Shown here: positions 43,016-52,966 of the stretch, piece by piece
How the letters are laid out: each line of letters opens with the position of its first letter
Position numbering within the stretch: position 1 is the stretch's first letter
NCBI RefSeq assembly: GCF_000190575.1
Contig: NC_015164.1
Span: 2,108,001 to 2,172,000 of the forward strand
DNA: 64,000 nt
Reading direction: 5' to 3'
DNA from: Phocaeicola salanitronis DSM 18170
GTDB taxonomy: Bacteria > Bacteroidota > Bacteroidia > Bacteroidales > Bacteroidaceae
The notes under the pieces: model-generated
Seen by the model: only the letters and a program-made list of their open reading frames with translations
Database searches by the model: none
What the model was told of the DNA's origin: nothing
Position numbers and translations under genes: made by a program

Positions 43016-44194
43016 TCATTTTTCCGGTTCATCGTCCCAATCTTCCTCCTCGTATTCATAATCGAAGTCGTCATCGTCTTCTTCATACGCATATCCGAAG
43101 TCTTCGTCTTCGCCCATTTCCTTCAATTCCTGAGACAACGCACTGATGTCTTTCGGGCGGTGCACAATCGAGGCGTGGCGCAAGCCCTCCAGCTGATTGC
43201 TGTCCTTATTCAATTCGGTCCACAGGATATCTTTCAATTCCTGAATGCCCATGCCCGTAACGGAAGAAATAAACACGTGGGGCACATTTTCGGGAAGCGT
43301 CGGCTTCAGCATCTCCATCAGCTCCTCGTCGAGCACATCACACTTCGTAACGGCAAGCACGCGCTGCTTGTCAAGCATTTCGGGATTGAACTTCGCCAGC
43401 TCATTCAACAGCACATCATATTCATGACGGATGTCATCGGCATCGCCCGGCACCATGAACAGCAGCAAAGAGTTGCGCTCGATATGGCGCAAGAAGCGCA
43501 AGCCAAGCCCTTTCCCTTCGCTCGCCCCTTCGATGATGCCCGGAATATCCGCCATCACAAACGATTTCCCGTCGCGATAAGACACGATGCCCAGGTTTGG
43601 CTCGAGCGTCGTAAAAGGATAATCGGCTATCTTCGGACGGGCTGCGGAAATCGTAGAAAGCAAGGTCGACTTGCCGGCATTGGGAAATCCCACCAAACCG
43701 ACATCGGCAAGCAGCTTCAACTCCAATATCACCATCATCTCCTGCATCGGTTCGCCCGGCTGGGCAAAACGGGGAGCCTGACGGGTGGGCGTGCGGAAAT
43801 GCCAGTTTCCCAAGCCTCCACGGCCGCCTTTCAAGAGCACCACTTCCTGCCCGTGTTCGGTAATGTCGCACACGTATTCGCCGGTCTCGGCATTGTATGC
43901 CACCGTCCCGCAGGGCACTTCGATAATCTTATCGGCACCGTCTTTCCCGAAGCTCCTGCTTTTCGAGCCGTTTCCTCCGTGCTCGGCAAATACATGGCGC
44001 TCGTATTTCAAATGGAGCAACGTCCAATAGTTGCGGTTTCCCCGCAAAATCACATGACCTCCTCTTCCGCCGTCTCCCCCGTCGGGACCGCCATTAGGCA
44101 TGTACTTCTCCCGACGCAAGTGTGCAGACCCGCGCCCTCCCTTGCCGGAGCGGCAATATATCTTCACATAATCTACAAAATTCGATTCAGCCAT
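43016..44194 (-). CDS. obg: GTPase Obg/CgtA
   Basis: The 392-aa protein has the glycine-rich N-terminal Obg domain (about 1-160: [35 protein letters not shown]) and a GTPase domain with G1 [11 protein letters not shown]3 DIPGI and G4 TKCD. The C-terminus is acidic ([16 protein letters not shown]), which is common in Bacteroidetes. It works in 50S ribosome assembly and stress control. It lies between adk and pgeF. Confidence 0.95.
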   Translation of the reverse strand: MAESNFVDYVKIYCRSGKGGRGSAHLRREKYMPNGGPDGGDGGRGGHVILRGNRNYWTLLHLKYERHVFAEHGGNGSKSRSFGKDGADKIIEVPCGTVAYNAETGEYVCDITEHGQEVVLLKGGRGGLGNWHFRTPTRQAPRFAQPGEPMQEMMVILELKLLADVGLVGFPNAGKSTLLSTISAARPKIADYPFTTLEPNLGIVSYRDGKSFVMADIPGIIEGASEGKGLGLRFLRHIERNSLLLFMVPGDADDIRHEYDVLLNELAKFNPEMLDKQRVLAVTKCDVLDEELMEMLKPTLPENVPHVFISSVTGMGIQELKDILWTELNKDSNQLEGLRHASIVHRPKDISALSQELKEMGEDEDFGYAYEEDDDDFDYEYEEEDWDDEPEK

Positions 44195-44250
44195 ACGATG
44201 TAAGTTATTGAGTTTGTAAGTTCTTAAGTTTGTGAGTTATTGAGTTTGAC

Positions 44251-44391
44251 TTGTCACGCTGGATTTGCAATCCAGCGTAATCAAACCTTTGCGGATTTGC
44301 AATCCGCATTGTCAGTAAATGGTTTCGGATTATAAATCCGATTCTTTCATTACGCCGGATTGCAAATCCGGCGTGACAAGTGTTTTTAAGT
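44251..44391. repeat. composite palindromic repeat (ATCCGGCGT family), third copy
   Basis: It has the same layout as 41987-42149: TGTCACGCTGGATTTGCAATC at the left, internal CGGATTTGCAATCCG and CGGATTATAAATCCG hairpins, and CAAATCCGGCGTGACA at the right. It lies between adk and obg. Confidence 0.8.
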
Positions 44392-44447
44392 TTCCGAGTC
44401 ATGCCGCTAAAAACTTATCAACCCAAAAACTTAAAAACTTATTCGCC

Positions 44448-45017
44448 TTACAGGCTCTCTACCGCCTTGCAGATGTCTGCAAAAATCCCGTCCATCGTGC
44501 CCAAGCCGTTGATGTGCAGGTACTTACCGTCGTTCTTGTACCAGTCAATCAGCGGAGCGGTCTGCGAATGATACACCACCAGGCGTTTCTTGATGGTTTC
44601 TTCGTTATCATCGGCACGTCCGGTTTCCTGCCCGCGCTTGATCAGGCGGACCATCAGTTCGTCTTCGGGCACTTCCAAATCCAACATGATTGAAACTTCC
44701 TGCCCGCGTTCGTCCAACATCTTCTTCAAGGCTTCGGCTTGCGCAATGGTGCGGGGGAAACCGTCGAAGATAACGCCTTTGCTGTCCTTAAAACTATCGA
44801 ACACACTTGCAAGTATATCAATCATCAAGGCATCGGGTATGAGCTGGCCGTTGCTTATGTATTCGTTAGCCGTCTTGCCTAACTCCGTCCCGTTCTTTAT
44901 CTCGGCACGCAACACATCTCCCGTAGAAATGTGGTTCAAGCCATATTTTTCTACAATACGCGCGCTCTGAGTCCCTTTGCCCGAACCCGGAGCTCCAAAA
45001 ATTACAATATTCAACAT
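44448..45017 (-). CDS. adk: adenylate kinase
   Basis: The 189-aa protein has the P-loop GAPGSGKGTQSARI, GFPRTIAQAEAL and RLIKRGQETGRADD. It converts ATP + AMP to 2 ADP. It is the short form without the zinc/LID insertion. It follows hpt at 41 nt, so nucleotide salvage genes are clustered. Confidence 0.95.
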   Translation of the reverse strand: MLNIVIFGAPGSGKGTQSARIVEKYGLNHISTGDVLRAEIKNGTELGKTANEYISNGQLIPDALMIDILASVFDSFKDSKGVIFDGFPRTIAQAEALKKMLDERGQEVSIMLDLEVPEDELMVRLIKRGQETGRADDNEETIKKRLVVYHSQTAPLIDWYKNDGKYLHINGLGTMDGIFADICKAVESL

Positions 45018-45058
45018 CTTGTTTACCTTATTATTAAATAATACAATAAAAAATGCGA

Positions 45059-45595
45059 TTACTCTACTACGGAATAAATGTCCCGATAGTTGCGCCCGAA
45101 ACCTTCATAGTCTAACCCGTATCCTACGATAAAATCGTTCGGGATACGCATCGCCACATAAGGAATATCCAAATCCACCTTCAGCTTGTCGGGCTTCACC
45201 AGCAGCGTGGCTATCCGGATTTCCTTCGGATTCCGCGCGCGAAGCGTTTCCAGCAGGCGCTGCATCGTCAAGCCCGTGTCTACAATATCCTCCACGATTA
45301 CCACTGTACGCCCAGCGATGTCTTCGCCCAGCCCTACCAGTTCTTTTATCTTCCCGGAGGAAGACATTCCCTCGTACGAAGCCAGCTTTACGAATGAGAT
45401 TTCACAAGGTATCGTAAGCCGTTTCATCAAATCGGCAGTAAACATAAAAGAGCCGTTCAACACACTGATAAAGAGCGGATTGGCATCCGCCAAATCCCGA
45501 TTGATTTCACTTGCCACACGCTCTACCTCCTTCAGGATATCGGCTTCCGGAATAAACGTTTTAAACTGCTTTTCCTTGATCTGAATAACATCCAT
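45059..45595 (-). CDS. hpt: hypoxanthine phosphoribosyltransferase
   Basis: The 178-aa type I phosphoribosyltransferase has the PRPP loop VVIVEDIVDTGLTM, an N-terminal LFISVLNGSFMF and a C-terminal DFIVGYGLDYEG. It salvages hypoxanthine/guanine to IMP/GMP. It is divergent from the nnr gene, with a -7 box on the minus strand at 45622-45629 (TAATTTTG). Confidence 0.93.
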   Translation of the reverse strand: MDVIQIKEKQFKTFIPEADILKEVERVASEINRDLADANPLFISVLNGSFMFTADLMKRLTIPCEISFVKLASYEGMSSSGKIKELVGLGEDIAGRTVVIVEDIVDTGLTMQRLLETLRARNPKEIRIATLLVKPDKLKVDLDIPYVAMRIPNDFIVGYGLDYEGFGRNYRDIYSVVE

Positions 45596-45621
45596 ACTGA
45601 TACTGCTTTATAAAATTGGGA

Positions 45622-45629
45622 CAAAATTA
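45622..45629 (-). promoter_or_regulatory. -7 box of the hpt-adk promoter
   Basis: CAAAATTA reads TAATTTTG on the minus strand, 27 nt upstream of the hpt ATG. Confidence 0.5.
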
Positions 45630-45698
45630 CGAATTTTCCCTCAAACTTCTGTACTTTTTTTGTACTTTTACCCGCAAAACAGCTATTAAGACATAAAG

Positions 45699-47216
45699 AT
45701 GAAAATACTTACTTGTACACAACAGAAAGAGGCGGATGCATATACCATCGCCAACAACAACATACTTTCCATTAACCTGATGGAAAAAGCGGCATCGCTC
45801 GTCGCCGATGAAATCTGTAAACGCTGGGACCGCTCGCACCGCATCATCGTGTTTGCCGGAGCGGGAAATAACGGTGGAGACGCCGTAGCTGCCGCACGCA
45901 TCCTGTTTACGAAAAATTATGATGTGGAGGTCTACTTGTTCAATATCAAAGGTACAATCTCGGAAGATTGCATGACCAATATCCAACGCCTTCAGGAATG
46001 CGGCTTCACGGCTTATCACGAGATTAGCAACAGCTTCGAGCCCCCCAAACTGGAAGCCGAAGACGTAGTAATAGACGGCCTGTTCGGCTCGGGACTGAAC
46101 AAGCCTCTGAGCGGCGGCTTCGCATCCGTAGTAAAATACATCAATGCCTCCAGCGCGCAAGTGGTCTCCATCGACCTTCCTTCAGGGCTAATGGGCGAAG
46201 ACAACTCGAACAACGCCCGCGCCAACATCATCCGGGCAAACCTGACCCTAAGCATACAATTTCCCAAACTCGCCTTCCTCTTCCCCGAGAACGAAGACAT
46301 CGTAGGCGAATGGAAGCTGCTTCACATTGGCATCAGCCCCGAATTCATCGCGCAGGCAGATACACCTTATTATATTACCGAAGCGCAAGACGTGAGCCAG
46401 CTCATCAGGTCGAGAAAGCGTTTCGCGTTCAAGAACAACTTCGGACACGCCCTGCTTATAGCCGGCTCAAACGGAATGGCAGGGGCTTCTATCCTGGCGG
46501 CACGCGCCTGCCTGCGCTCGGGAGTGGGGCTGCTCACCGTACACACTCCCGTATGCAACCACGACATCCTGCAAACGGCTGTACCCGAAGCCATGGTGCA
46601 GAACGACGTGCATGAACATTACTTCGCCGAACCGGTCGACCTCGACAACTACCAAGCCATCGCCATCGGACCGGGCATCGGCCAGGAAGAAGAAACGGCA
46701 CTTGCCACCTTCGACCAGCTTGCAGACTGTTATATCCCCGCCATACTGGACGCGGATGCCATCAACATCATAAGCTCGCACCGCAATTACCTGAACCGCC
46801 TGCCCCGCCAAAGCATCCTCACCCCGCATATAGGCGAACTGGAACGCATCATCGGAAAGTGCAACAACAGCTTCGAACGGCTGACAAAAGCCAAAGAGCT
46901 TGCCGCTTACCTGCAATGCTACATCGTATTGAAAGGCGCCTACACGGCGGTAATCACCCCCGAAGGGAAATTCTATTTCAATCCTACGGGAAACCCGGGC
47001 ATGGCTACGGGAGGAAGCGGAGACGTATTGACTGGAATCATCCTTGCCCTATTGGCACAAGGATACCCGCAAGAAAACGCCGCACGCCTGGGGACATATA
47101 TCCACGGACTTGCCGGCGACATCGCCTGCCGGCGCATGGGAGAAATCTCTCTGACCGCCGGCGACATCATTGACGCATTACCCGAAGCATGGAAAATTCT
47201 TTCAGAAATCAAATAA
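45699..47216 (+). CDS. nnr: bifunctional NAD(P)H-hydrate epimerase/dehydratase
   Basis: The 505-aa fusion has an N-terminal YjeF_N epimerase (about 1-215: FAGAGNNGGDAVAAARIL, DGLFGSGLNKPLSG) and a C-terminal YjeF_C/CARKD ADP-dependent dehydratase (about 225-500: LLIAGSNGMAGASILAARA, GNPGMATGGSGDVLTG). It repairs hydrated NAD(P)H. The order and size match the usual bacterial fusion. The stop overlaps the next start (TAATG). Confidence 0.95.
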   Translation: MKILTCTQQKEADAYTIANNNILSINLMEKAASLVADEICKRWDRSHRIIVFAGAGNNGGDAVAAARILFTKNYDVEVYLFNIKGTISEDCMTNIQRLQECGFTAYHEISNSFEPPKLEAEDVVIDGLFGSGLNKPLSGGFASVVKYINASSAQVVSIDLPSGLMGEDNSNNARANIIRANLTLSIQFPKLAFLFPENEDIVGEWKLLHIGISPEFIAQADTPYYITEAQDVSQLIRSRKRFAFKNNFGHALLIAGSNGMAGASILAARACLRSGVGLLTVHTPVCNHDILQTAVPEAMVQNDVHEHYFAEPVDLDNYQAIAIGPGIGQEEETALATFDQLADCYIPAILDADAINIISSHRNYLNRLPRQSILTPHIGELERIIGKCNNSFERLTKAKELAAYLQCYIVLKGAYTAVITPEGKFYFNPTGNPGMATGGSGDVLTGIILALLAQGYPQENAARLGTYIHGLAGDIACRRMGEISLTAGDIIDALPEAWKILSEIK

Positions 47217-48271
47217 TGAGACGTAATATGAAAAAAAACGTTTTTGCGCTAAGCCTCCTTGCATGCACGGCGCCCATCGCCGCACAAGACATCAGCCCGT
47301 ACCTTCCGGGCGAAGACGAAGGCATCGTCTATTTCCTGCCGAAAACAATGCTGGAAGTAAACGTGATAGCCACACGCGTCACGTATCATCCCGGAGAATT
47401 ATGCCAATACGCAAACCAGTATTTACGGATGAACAACGTAAGTCCCGAACCGGAAACGTATTGGGAAATCAAGCAAATAGAAGTACGTTCCGCAGGAGTG
47501 CCCGACTCTACAAAAGCCTACCTCGTCAAATTGAAGGACAAAAGCAGCATGAGCAACGTGGAACTGACCGAAGAAGGGCTGATTGAAGCGATTAACACTT
47601 CCGCACCCGAAAAAATGCCGATGGAATACGTGCTCGAAAAGCCGCAAAAGCACGAGAACCCACGCAGATACATGACCGAGGACATCTTGCTGGCAGGGTC
47701 TTCCGCCAAGATGGCAGACCTTACCGCCAAGGAAATCTATAACATCCGGGAAAGCAAAAACCTGATTTTACGCGGACAGGCAGATGCCATGCCTAAAGAC
47801 GGGGCTTCCCTTCAATTGGTTATCGACAACCTGGACACACAGGAAAAAGCACTGACCCAGCTCTTTACCGGAACGACCGACCGTGAAGACAAAGTGTTCA
47901 CCGCCCATATCGTCCCCCAAGACGGACTTACCGATAAAGTCGCACTGCGCTTTTCCCGTTCCTTAGGCGTCCTTCCAGCCGAAGATTTAGCGGGAGAGCC
48001 TATCTACATCAACCTGAAAAGCACCGTGCCGCTCCCCACTGTTACTGAAGACAATAAGAAAAAGAAAAAACTGGAAGGGGCTATCTACAATATTCCGGGC
48101 AAAGGGAAAGTAACGGTCAGCTACCAGGGAAAGACATGCTTTGAAGCTGAATTGCCTATCACACAATTCGGAACAACCGAAGTATTGGTCAACGATTTAT
48201 TTAAAAAAGTCAATACCCGCGTCATTTTCAATCCCGAAACCGGAAGCATCCTGAAAATAGACAAAGACTAA
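47216..48271 (+). CDS. DUF4831 family protein
   Basis: About 351 aa, with a signal peptide (MKKNVFALSLLACTAPIAAQ) best seen from the in-frame ATG at 47228. The next block, GIVYFLPKTMLEVNVIATRVTYHPGELCQYANQYL, is typical of DUF4831. The protein is probably envelope-located. The ATG at 47216 overlaps the nnr stop as TAATG, implying coupling. The function is unknown. Confidence 0.75.
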   Translation: MRRNMKKNVFALSLLACTAPIAAQDISPYLPGEDEGIVYFLPKTMLEVNVIATRVTYHPGELCQYANQYLRMNNVSPEPETYWEIKQIEVRSAGVPDSTKAYLVKLKDKSSMSNVELTEEGLIEAINTSAPEKMPMEYVLEKPQKHENPRRYMTEDILLAGSSAKMADLTAKEIYNIRESKNLILRGQADAMPKDGASLQLVIDNLDTQEKALTQLFTGTTDREDKVFTAHIVPQDGLTDKVALRFSRSLGVLPAEDLAGEPIYINLKSTVPLPTVTEDNKKKKKLEGAIYNIPGKGKVTVSYQGKTCFEAELPITQFGTTEVLVNDLFKKVNTRVIFNPETGSILKIDKD

Positions 48272-48288
48272 GTCACGTCGATAGATTA

Positions 48289-48331
48289 AAAATATAGCTG
48301 CAAATGCAATAACTTGCAGCTATATTTTTAC
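48289..48331 (+). terminator. terminator of the nnr-DUF4831 unit
   Basis: A 15-bp perfect stem (48289-48303 with 48314-48328) ends in TTTTTA. Confidence 0.8.
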
Positions 48332-48360
48332 CCGTAATCAATAAGAAACGGCAAAAGCCT

Positions 48361-48368
48361 TACCTTTG
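48361..48368 (+). promoter_or_regulatory. -7 box only 4 nt before the start codon (leaderless AraC gene)
   Basis: TACCTTTG is a perfect TAnnTTTG. The ATG is at 48373, so transcription would begin at or next to the start codon. Confidence 0.5.
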
Positions 48369-48372
48369 TAAA

Positions 48373-49194
48373 ATGATTCTAGAGGATTTCAAATTTTACA
48401 AGCCATGTAAGTTACTGCAACCTTACGTCAGGTATTATTGGGTATTCAAAAGCAATCAACCGCTGAATACCCTTACTTTTCCTATTGGTTGTCCTCAAAT
48501 CATTTTTCATAAACAGACACCGCTCTATATCCCTGAACTAAACACGACCCAAGACAGACTGGCTATCAGCGGTCAGGTTAATTTCCCGTCACACCTATAT
48601 GCAAACGGAAACGTAGAAATGATAGTGGTGGTATTCCACCCTCACACGATGAGTCTGTTTCTGAATTTACCCACATCGCTTTTCTACAACCAAGAGGTTT
48701 CCGGCTATAGCTTGGAAAATAAGAAATTGAATGAACTGGCTATACGAATATCCGGTTGTGAAGATAATTCTGTCTGTATAAACTATATCGAAAAATGGTT
48801 ATTGTCACAAATTGCCAACAACTTGTCCGAAACTTCATATAACATCAAGAGAATGGATGCTGCTATACGGCAGATATACAGTTTTCCTCAAACAACCGTA
48901 ACCGAATTGTCTTCCATTACCTGTCTAAGCAAAAAACAGTTTGAACGGTTATTCCATTCATTGGTGGGCATGAATCCCAAAGAATATGCCCGTATCGCCC
49001 GATTCCAAAAGGCTTTGGCACAAATGCAGCATCAAACGGGCAAAGAAATTAGCCAGGCACAAATAGCATACACAAGCGGCTATTCCGACCAATCGCACTT
49101 CATACGCGAGTTTAAGAAGCTCAGCGGATATACACCTATGTCTTTATTAAAAGTTTCAGCCCCTTATTCTGATTTGTTCACCAATCCTGTATAA
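48373..49194 (+). CDS. AraC-family transcriptional regulator with DUF6597-like N-terminus
   Basis: The 273-aa cytoplasmic regulator has an N-terminal ligand-type domain (PCKLLQPYVRYYWVFKSNQP, TFPIGCPQIIFHK) and a C-terminal AraC DNA-binding pair of helices (TVTELSSITCLSKKQFERLF; AQIAYTSGYSDQSHFIREFKKLSGYTP). The target is unknown. No better start exists downstream, so the message may be leaderless. Confidence 0.85.
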   Translation: MILEDFKFYKPCKLLQPYVRYYWVFKSNQPLNTLTFPIGCPQIIFHKQTPLYIPELNTTQDRLAISGQVNFPSHLYANGNVEMIVVVFHPHTMSLFLNLPTSLFYNQEVSGYSLENKKLNELAIRISGCEDNSVCINYIEKWLLSQIANNLSETSYNIKRMDAAIRQIYSFPQTTVTELSSITCLSKKQFERLFHSLVGMNPKEYARIARFQKALAQMQHQTGKEISQAQIAYTSGYSDQSHFIREFKKLSGYTPMSLLKVSAPYSDLFTNPV

Positions 49195-49375
49195 ATCTCC
49201 CATTTGTTTTACTCGGAATCCAACAATCCATATGCCTGACCTTTGCAAAACGTCAGACAGCTTTTCCTCTTCAGCATCTTCATATATCAGAAAATATATC
49301 CAATATTGTATTAAAACAACTTACAACCTGTTTGCATCTTGATTTAAACCAAACGTTCAAAACCAACATATAAAC

Positions 49376-49409
49376 AAAAAAGCGATTACCTATTTTTAGA
49401 TAACCGCTT
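49376..49409 (-). terminator. terminator of tRNA-Lys
   Basis: On the minus strand, AAGCGGTTATCT pairs imperfectly with GGTAATCGCTT and is followed by TTTTT, 21 nt after the tRNA end. The remainder of 49195-49375 shows nothing notable. Confidence 0.65.
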
Positions 49410-49429
49410 GGATTTCAATCCTTTAAAAG

Positions 49430-49502
49430 TGATCCGCTTGGGGCTCGAACCCAAGACCCCAACATTAAAAGTGTTGTGCTCTACCTGCTGAGCTAGCGAA
49501 TC
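49430..49502 (-). tRNA. tRNA-Lys (anticodon TTT)
   Basis: The minus strand begins GATTCGCTAGCTCAG and folds into a full cloverleaf: acceptor GATTCGC/GCGGATC, anticodon loop CTTTTAA with anticodon TTT, and T-arm TTGGGTTCGAGCCCCAA. CCA is not encoded. Confidence 0.95.
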
Positions 49503-49717
49503 AAACCTGTTTGCCATCATTTCTGATTTGCGAGTGCAAAGGTATGTCTTTTTTCTGAATCTGCAAAGGAATCTTCAAAAAAAGTACAAATATCTTTGCC
49601 TGATGCCTTAATAATCCTCAATTAACAGCTGACAGATTGATTTTTCTTTGTTTTTTCCCTACATTTGGCAAAGTATTTGTAAGTTTTCCTGAAAACCATT
49701 TTAAAGAATTGAATTAT

Positions 49718-50395
49718 ATGATGTATTGGATTTTATTTATCGGCATCGCCATTCTCAGCTATCTGGTGCAAGCCAACCTGAAAAGTAAATTCGACAAGTA
49801 TTCACGTATGGCACTTTCCAACGGAATGACCGGACGAGAGATTGCCGAAAAGATGTTGCGCGACAACGGCATTTATGATGTACGGGTAACCAGTACCCCG
49901 GGAATGCTTACTGACCATTATAACCCAGCCAATAAAACCGTCAACCTCAGCGAAGGAGTGTACAATACCTGCAGCATAGCCGCGGCAGCTGTAGCCGCAC
50001 ACGAATGCGGACATGCTGTACAACACGCACGAGCCTACGCTCCGCTTCAGATGCGTTCGGCATTAGTTCCCGTAGTGCAGTTCTCTTCTTCCATCGTGCA
50101 ATGGGTGTTATTGGCAGGAATGTTCCTCATCAATACTTTCCCCCAACTGATGTTGATTGGCATTTGCCTTTTTGCGATGACCACCTTGTTCAGTTTCATT
50201 ACCCTTCCTGTGGAAATTGATGCCAGCCGACGCGCTTTGGTATGGCTGAGAAGTGCAGGAGTGACCAACAATTACAACCAATCTCAGGCGTTCGATGCCT
50301 TGAAATCGGCAGCATATACGTATGTAGTAGCCGCACTAGGCTCGCTCGCCACCTTAATATATTATATCCTGATTTTCACTAACCGCCGCGAGTAA
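49718..50395 (+). CDS. zinc metallopeptidase, YugP family
   Basis: The 225-aa protein starts MMYWILFIGIAILSYLVQ with an N-terminal membrane helix. The zinc motif AAHECGHAVQH (HExxH type) is followed by two more membrane segments and a tail that ends in a further helix. Upstream in-frame codons to 49637 look non-coding. Substrates of the family are unknown; quality control at the membrane is one idea. Confidence 0.85.
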   Translation: MMYWILFIGIAILSYLVQANLKSKFDKYSRMALSNGMTGREIAEKMLRDNGIYDVRVTSTPGMLTDHYNPANKTVNLSEGVYNTCSIAAAAVAAHECGHAVQHARAYAPLQMRSALVPVVQFSSSIVQWVLLAGMFLINTFPQLMLIGICLFAMTTLFSFITLPVEIDASRRALVWLRSAGVTNNYNQSQAFDALKSAAYTYVVAALGSLATLIYYILIFTNRRE

Positions 50396-50429
50396 GGACA
50401 TTTTATATTTAACGTAACGGTTTTTTCCG

Positions 50430-50437
50430 TATTTTTG
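50430..50437 (+). promoter_or_regulatory. -7 box of hisS
   Basis: TATTTTTG, 28 nt before the hisS ATG. Confidence 0.5.
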
Positions 50438-50465
50438 CACCGCTAAACTTTAAACCGATTTTATT

Positions 50466-51830
50466 ATGGCAACAAAACCCTGCATACCCAAAGGAACCAG
50501 AGACTTTTCGCCGGAAGAGATGGCGAAACGCAATTATATATTCAGTACAATCCGTGAGGTATTCCGCCTCTACGGATTCCAACAGATAGAAACCCCCGCT
50601 ATGGAGAACCTCTCCACCTTAATGGGGAAATATGGCGACGAGGGCGACAAGCTCTTATTTAAAATACAGAACTCGGGCGATTACTTCTCAGGACTGACCG
50701 ATGAAGAACTGCTCTCACGCAATGCAGCCAAACTCGCCTGCAAATTTTGCGAGAAAGGCTTACGCTACGATCTCACCGTACCGTTTGCACGCTACGTAGT
50801 GATGCACCGTGATGATATCGCCTTTCCCTTCAAACGTTTCCAGATTCAACCCGTATGGCGTGCCGACCGTCCGCAAAAAGGACGTTACCGTGAATTTTAC
50901 CAATGCGACGCCGATGTAGTGGGAAGCGATTCACTCTTGAACGAAGTGGAACTGGTGCAGATGCTCGACACTGTATTCTGCAAGTTCGGCATACGGGTAG
51001 CCATCAAAATCAACAACCGAAAAATCCTGAGCGGCATAGCTGAAATCATCGGTGAGGCAGATAAGATAACAGATATTACCGTCGCTATCGACAAACTAGA
51101 CAAAATCGGATTGGAGAACGTCAATGCCGAACTGGCTTCGAAAGGTATCCCACAAGAATCCATCGCCAAGCTCCAGCCCATCATCCTGTTGAGCGGGACA
51201 AACCAAGAAAAGCTCGCCACCTTGAAACAGACGCTGGCTTTGAGTGAAACGGGTATGAAAGGAGTAGAAGAAAGCGAATTCATCCTGAATACGATTGCAG
51301 GACTGGGCATCCGTTCGGAAGTGGAACTTGACCTCACCTTGGCGCGTGGACTGAATTACTATACAGGAGCCATCTTCGAAGTGAAGGCGCTCGACGTACA
51401 AATAGGAAGCATCAGCGGAGGAGGACGGTATGACAATCTGACAGGCATATTCGGTTTACCGGGCGTATCAGGCGTAGGCATCTCTTTCGGTGCCGACCGT
51501 ATCTACGATGTATTGAACCAACTCGACCTCTATCCGAAGGACGCTTCGGCAAGCACACAAGTATTATTCGTTAACTTCGGCTCAGCAGAAACCGCTTACG
51601 TACTCCCCATCTTGGCAAAAGTACGCGAAGCAGGTATTCGTGCAGAAATCTTTCCCGATGCTTCGAAGATGAAAAAGCAGATGAGCTATGCTAACGCCAA
51701 AGCCATCCCCTTCGTGGCGATAGCGGGAGAGAACGAAATGCAGGAAGGCAAGCTCACGCTCAAGAATATGACAACGGGCGAACAGCATCTGGTCACTCCC
51801 GATGAACTAATCGCAACCGTAAAACTTTAA
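50466..51830 (+). CDS. hisS: histidine--tRNA ligase
   Basis: The 454-aa class II synthetase has motif 2-like RAFQ-type [25 protein letters not shown], the HisA-type [15 protein letters not shown] and GGRYDNLTG motifs, and a C-terminal anticodon-binding domain from about 360 ([10 protein letters not shown]). It charges tRNA-His. It is monocistronic with its own promoter and terminator. Confidence 0.96.
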   Translation: MATKPCIPKGTRDFSPEEMAKRNYIFSTIREVFRLYGFQQIETPAMENLSTLMGKYGDEGDKLLFKIQNSGDYFSGLTDEELLSRNAAKLACKFCEKGLRYDLTVPFARYVVMHRDDIAFPFKRFQIQPVWRADRPQKGRYREFYQCDADVVGSDSLLNEVELVQMLDTVFCKFGIRVAIKINNRKILSGIAEIIGEADKITDITVAIDKLDKIGLENVNAELASKGIPQESIAKLQPIILLSGTNQEKLATLKQTLALSETGMKGVEESEFILNTIAGLGIRSEVELDLTLARGLNYYTGAIFEVKALDVQIGSISGGGRYDNLTGIFGLPGVSGVGISFGADRIYDVLNQLDLYPKDASASTQVLFVNFGSAETAYVLPILAKVREAGIRAEIFPDASKMKKQMSYANAKAIPFVAIAGENEMQEGKLTLKNMTTGEQHLVTPDELIATVKL

Positions 51831-51838
51831 CTTAAGAC

Positions 51839-51885
51839 ACAGAGACGCAAATGATTCCTTATACTACATTTGCGTCTCTGCGCTT
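51839..51885 (+). terminator. terminator of hisS
   Basis: AGAGACGCAAATG and CATTTGCGTCTCT form a 13-bp stem, with T-rich sequence downstream. Confidence 0.75.
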
Positions 51886-51953
51886 TTATCCTGCACCACC
51901 TTATCACGTAGCAGCCATTGCCTTTCGACTTTAACACTTAGGGCATGAGCGCA

Positions 51954-51985
51954 TTTGGATAGTTGGCAGAGATTTACTATCTTTG
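51954..51985 (+). promoter_or_regulatory. complete Bacteroidetes promoter of yicC
   Basis: TTTG (51954-51957), 20 bp and TATCTTTG (51978-51985) match the -33/-7 consensus with ideal spacing, 24 nt before the ATG at 52010. Confidence 0.7.
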
Positions 51986-52009
51986 CAAGACTTTATAAAA
52001 ACAAAGTGT

Positions 52010-52885
52010 ATGATACAATCAATGACCGGATACGGCAAAGCGACCGTTTCATTCGGAGATAAAAAAATAAACGTCGAAATCAAATCACTTAACAGCAAGG
52101 CACTTGACCTTTCGACACGCATAGCCCCTCTCTATCGGGAAAAAGAAATGGAAATACGGAATCGTATTTCGAAAGCACTGGAACGTGGGAAAGTGGATTT
52201 CTCCCTTTGGATTGAAAAAGAAACAGGCGAAACCGCTACCCCTATCAATGCCACACTCATAGAAAATTATTACAAACAAATCTGCCACATTGCCGAAACC
52301 TATCATATTCCGGTGCCGGAAGACTGGTTTGCCACACTGCTCCGCATGCCCGACGTACTGACACGGGTAGAAGTACAAGAACTCTCGGATGAAGAATGGA
52401 GCGTAGCCAGTCAAGCCATCGACGAAGCGATACAGCACCTCGTAGACTTCCGCAAGCAAGAAGGAGCGGCACTGGAAAAAAAATTCCGTGAAAAGGCAAA
52501 CAATATTGAACGCCTGTTACACTCACTGGAAACTTACGAAAAAGAGCGGGTGACAAAAATACGCGAACGCATCACCGATGCGCTGGAAAAGACCATTCAA
52601 AAGGATTACGACAAAAACCGGCTGGAACAAGAATTAATCTACTATATCGAGAAGCTGGATATCAACGAAGAAAAACAGCGCCTTGCCAACCACCTGAATT
52701 ATTTCCGCGAAACGCTTGACAACGGAATCGGTCAGGGCAAAAAGCTGGGTTTCATAGCACAAGAAATGGGACGCGAAATCAACACTACCGGAAGCAAATC
52801 GAATCATGCATTGATGCAGAACATCGTGGTACAAATGAAAGACGAGCTGGAACAAATCAAAGAACAAGTACTGAACGTAATGTAA
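52010..52885 (+). CDS. yicC: YicC family endoribonuclease-like protein
   Basis: The 291-aa protein starts MIQSMTGYGKATVSFG, the family hallmark, and ends with KLGFIAQEMGREINTTGSKSNH…VVQMKDELEQIKEQVLNVM. YicC proteins are implicated in RNA turnover. An upstream ATG at 51983 would lie inside the -7 promoter element. It lies just upstream of gmk, a common pairing. Confidence 0.93.
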   Translation: MIQSMTGYGKATVSFGDKKINVEIKSLNSKALDLSTRIAPLYREKEMEIRNRISKALERGKVDFSLWIEKETGETATPINATLIENYYKQICHIAETYHIPVPEDWFATLLRMPDVLTRVEVQELSDEEWSVASQAIDEAIQHLVDFRKQEGAALEKKFREKANNIERLLHSLETYEKERVTKIRERITDALEKTIQKDYDKNRLEQELIYYIEKLDINEEKQRLANHLNYFRETLDNGIGQGKKLGFIAQEMGREINTTGSKSNHALMQNIVVQMKDELEQIKEQVLNVM

Positions 52886-52894
52886 ATTTCATAC

Positions 52895-52951
52895 CACCAC
52901 AGATTACACAGATTTCATAATTAATTGATAATAGCTGTGTAATCTGTGGTG
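52895..52951 (+). terminator. 17-bp stem-loop between yicC and gmk
   Basis: CACCACAGATTACACAG (52895-52911) is the exact reverse complement of 52935-52951, followed by AAAAAC rather than a T-run. It ends 15 nt before the gmk ATG, so it may act as a processing or attenuation site. Confidence 0.6.
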
Positions 52952-52966
52952 AAAAACAATATTTCT

